A DNA stretch of 6,089 nucleotides from an uncultured bacterium (GTDB lineage: Bacteria; Cyanobacteriota; Vampirovibrionia; Gastranaerophilales; Gastranaerophilaceae): assembly GCA_948742005.1 (NCBI GenBank), contig CAPYQR010000101.1, positions 1 through 6,089 on the forward strand, in the 5' to 3' direction. The translations under genes were made by a program, and so were the position numbers. The notes beneath the pieces are model-generated. The model did not search any database. It was not told the DNA's origin and worked only from the letters and a program-made list of their open reading frames with translations. Positions 5,888-6,089 of this stretch are shown here, one piece after another; the stretch's first letter is position 1, and every line of letters begins with the position of its first letter.

Positions 5888-6089
5888 ATGAAATTTGCAA
5901 TTCGAGTAATAAAAAATATTTTTCATCCGCTTAAAGTTGCGCAAAACGCTAACATCAAACACGGTCAGCTTGTTTTGGTTAAAACAGATAAGGGTGAGGA
6001 AGTTTTTAAGGTTTTTTTGGTTAATTCCGAAATTCAAAAATTTTGGGAAAAGCATCAGCCCGAGCCTTTGAGTGTCATAAGAATAATGA
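5888..6089 (+). CDS. PSP1/RicT (YaaT-like) protein, N-terminal part only
   Basis: The first 67 codons of a gene that continues past the right edge, too short for a firm family call. The protein begins MKFAIRVIKNIFHPLKVAQN; then comes IKHGQLVLVKTDKGEEVFKV (23-42) and finally PEPLSVIRIM. The order fits the start of the PSP1/RicT family (B. subtilis YaaT), in which an FDP-like strand is followed by a VIVET-RG-E-G-V motif and then LRKVIRV. In Bacillus, RicT acts with RicA and RicF in a complex that affects RNA processing and development; in other phyla the family is little characterised. The diagnostic Cys-rich C-terminal region is outside the window. An in-frame TAA lies at 5882-5884, so ATG 5888 is the first possible start. 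No usable Shine-Dalgarno precedes it; the nearest AGG is 13 nt away and is part of the promoter spacer. Confidence 0.72.
   Translation, partial: MKFAIRVIKNIFHPLKVAQNANIKHGQLVLVKTDKGEEVFKVFLVNSEIQKFWEKHQPEPLSVIRIM

Noticed and set aside
5870..6055. Small minus-strand frame opposite the ricT-like gene
   Set aside because: It lies antisense to a frame with RicT-like sequence and covers that gene's promoter; no ribosome site or family resemblance.

Overview
The window comes from an AT-rich bacterium, roughly one-third G+C by eye, with short intergenic gaps and strand switches every one to two genes. No mobile element, CRISPR array, tRNA or rRNA is visible. The gene mix is a large-type SRP RNA with an Alu domain, a YbaB/EbfC protein, a RicT/PSP1-type protein, a matrixin-like metalloprotease of a kind common in cyanobacteria, and a long lineage-specific protein with a low-complexity N-terminus. 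This would fit a non-photosynthetic relative of cyanobacteria (Vampirovibrionia/Gastranaerophilales-like) or a low-GC Firmicute. I favour the first, but this is inference only.

Layout: (1) 1-2057, minus strand: a two-gene unit. A PurH-type AICAR transformylase-domain protein is followed 24 nt later by an Fsr-like MFS transporter that runs off the left edge. (2) 2058-2139: divergent intergenic region with an SRP promoter and a 9-bp inverted repeat over its -10 box. (3) 2140-2396, plus strand: SRP RNA, then 26 nt later a YgeA-type aspartate/glutamate racemase (2423-3112). (4) 3109-4992, minus strand: ybaB followed by a 500-aa phosphoribosyltransferase-like protein whose stop codon overlaps that of the racemase tail-to-tail. 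(5) 5054-6089, plus strand: a matrixin-like zinc protease diverging from ybaB, then the first 67 codons of a ricT/PSP1 gene cut by the right edge.

Housekeeping parts (SRP RNA, ybaB, ricT) are interleaved with less ordinary ones. The most interesting is the stand-alone AICAR-transformylase domain: the fold-level motifs are kept, but the catalytic Lys-His pair and the catalytic Asn are replaced, so it is probably not a normal purine-biosynthesis enzyme. Next are the orphan PRTase protein, with a perfect 17-bp inverted repeat in its early codons, and several starts without a Shine-Dalgarno, including an apparently leaderless ricT. Nothing here clearly forms a single multi-gene system, and I do not claim one.
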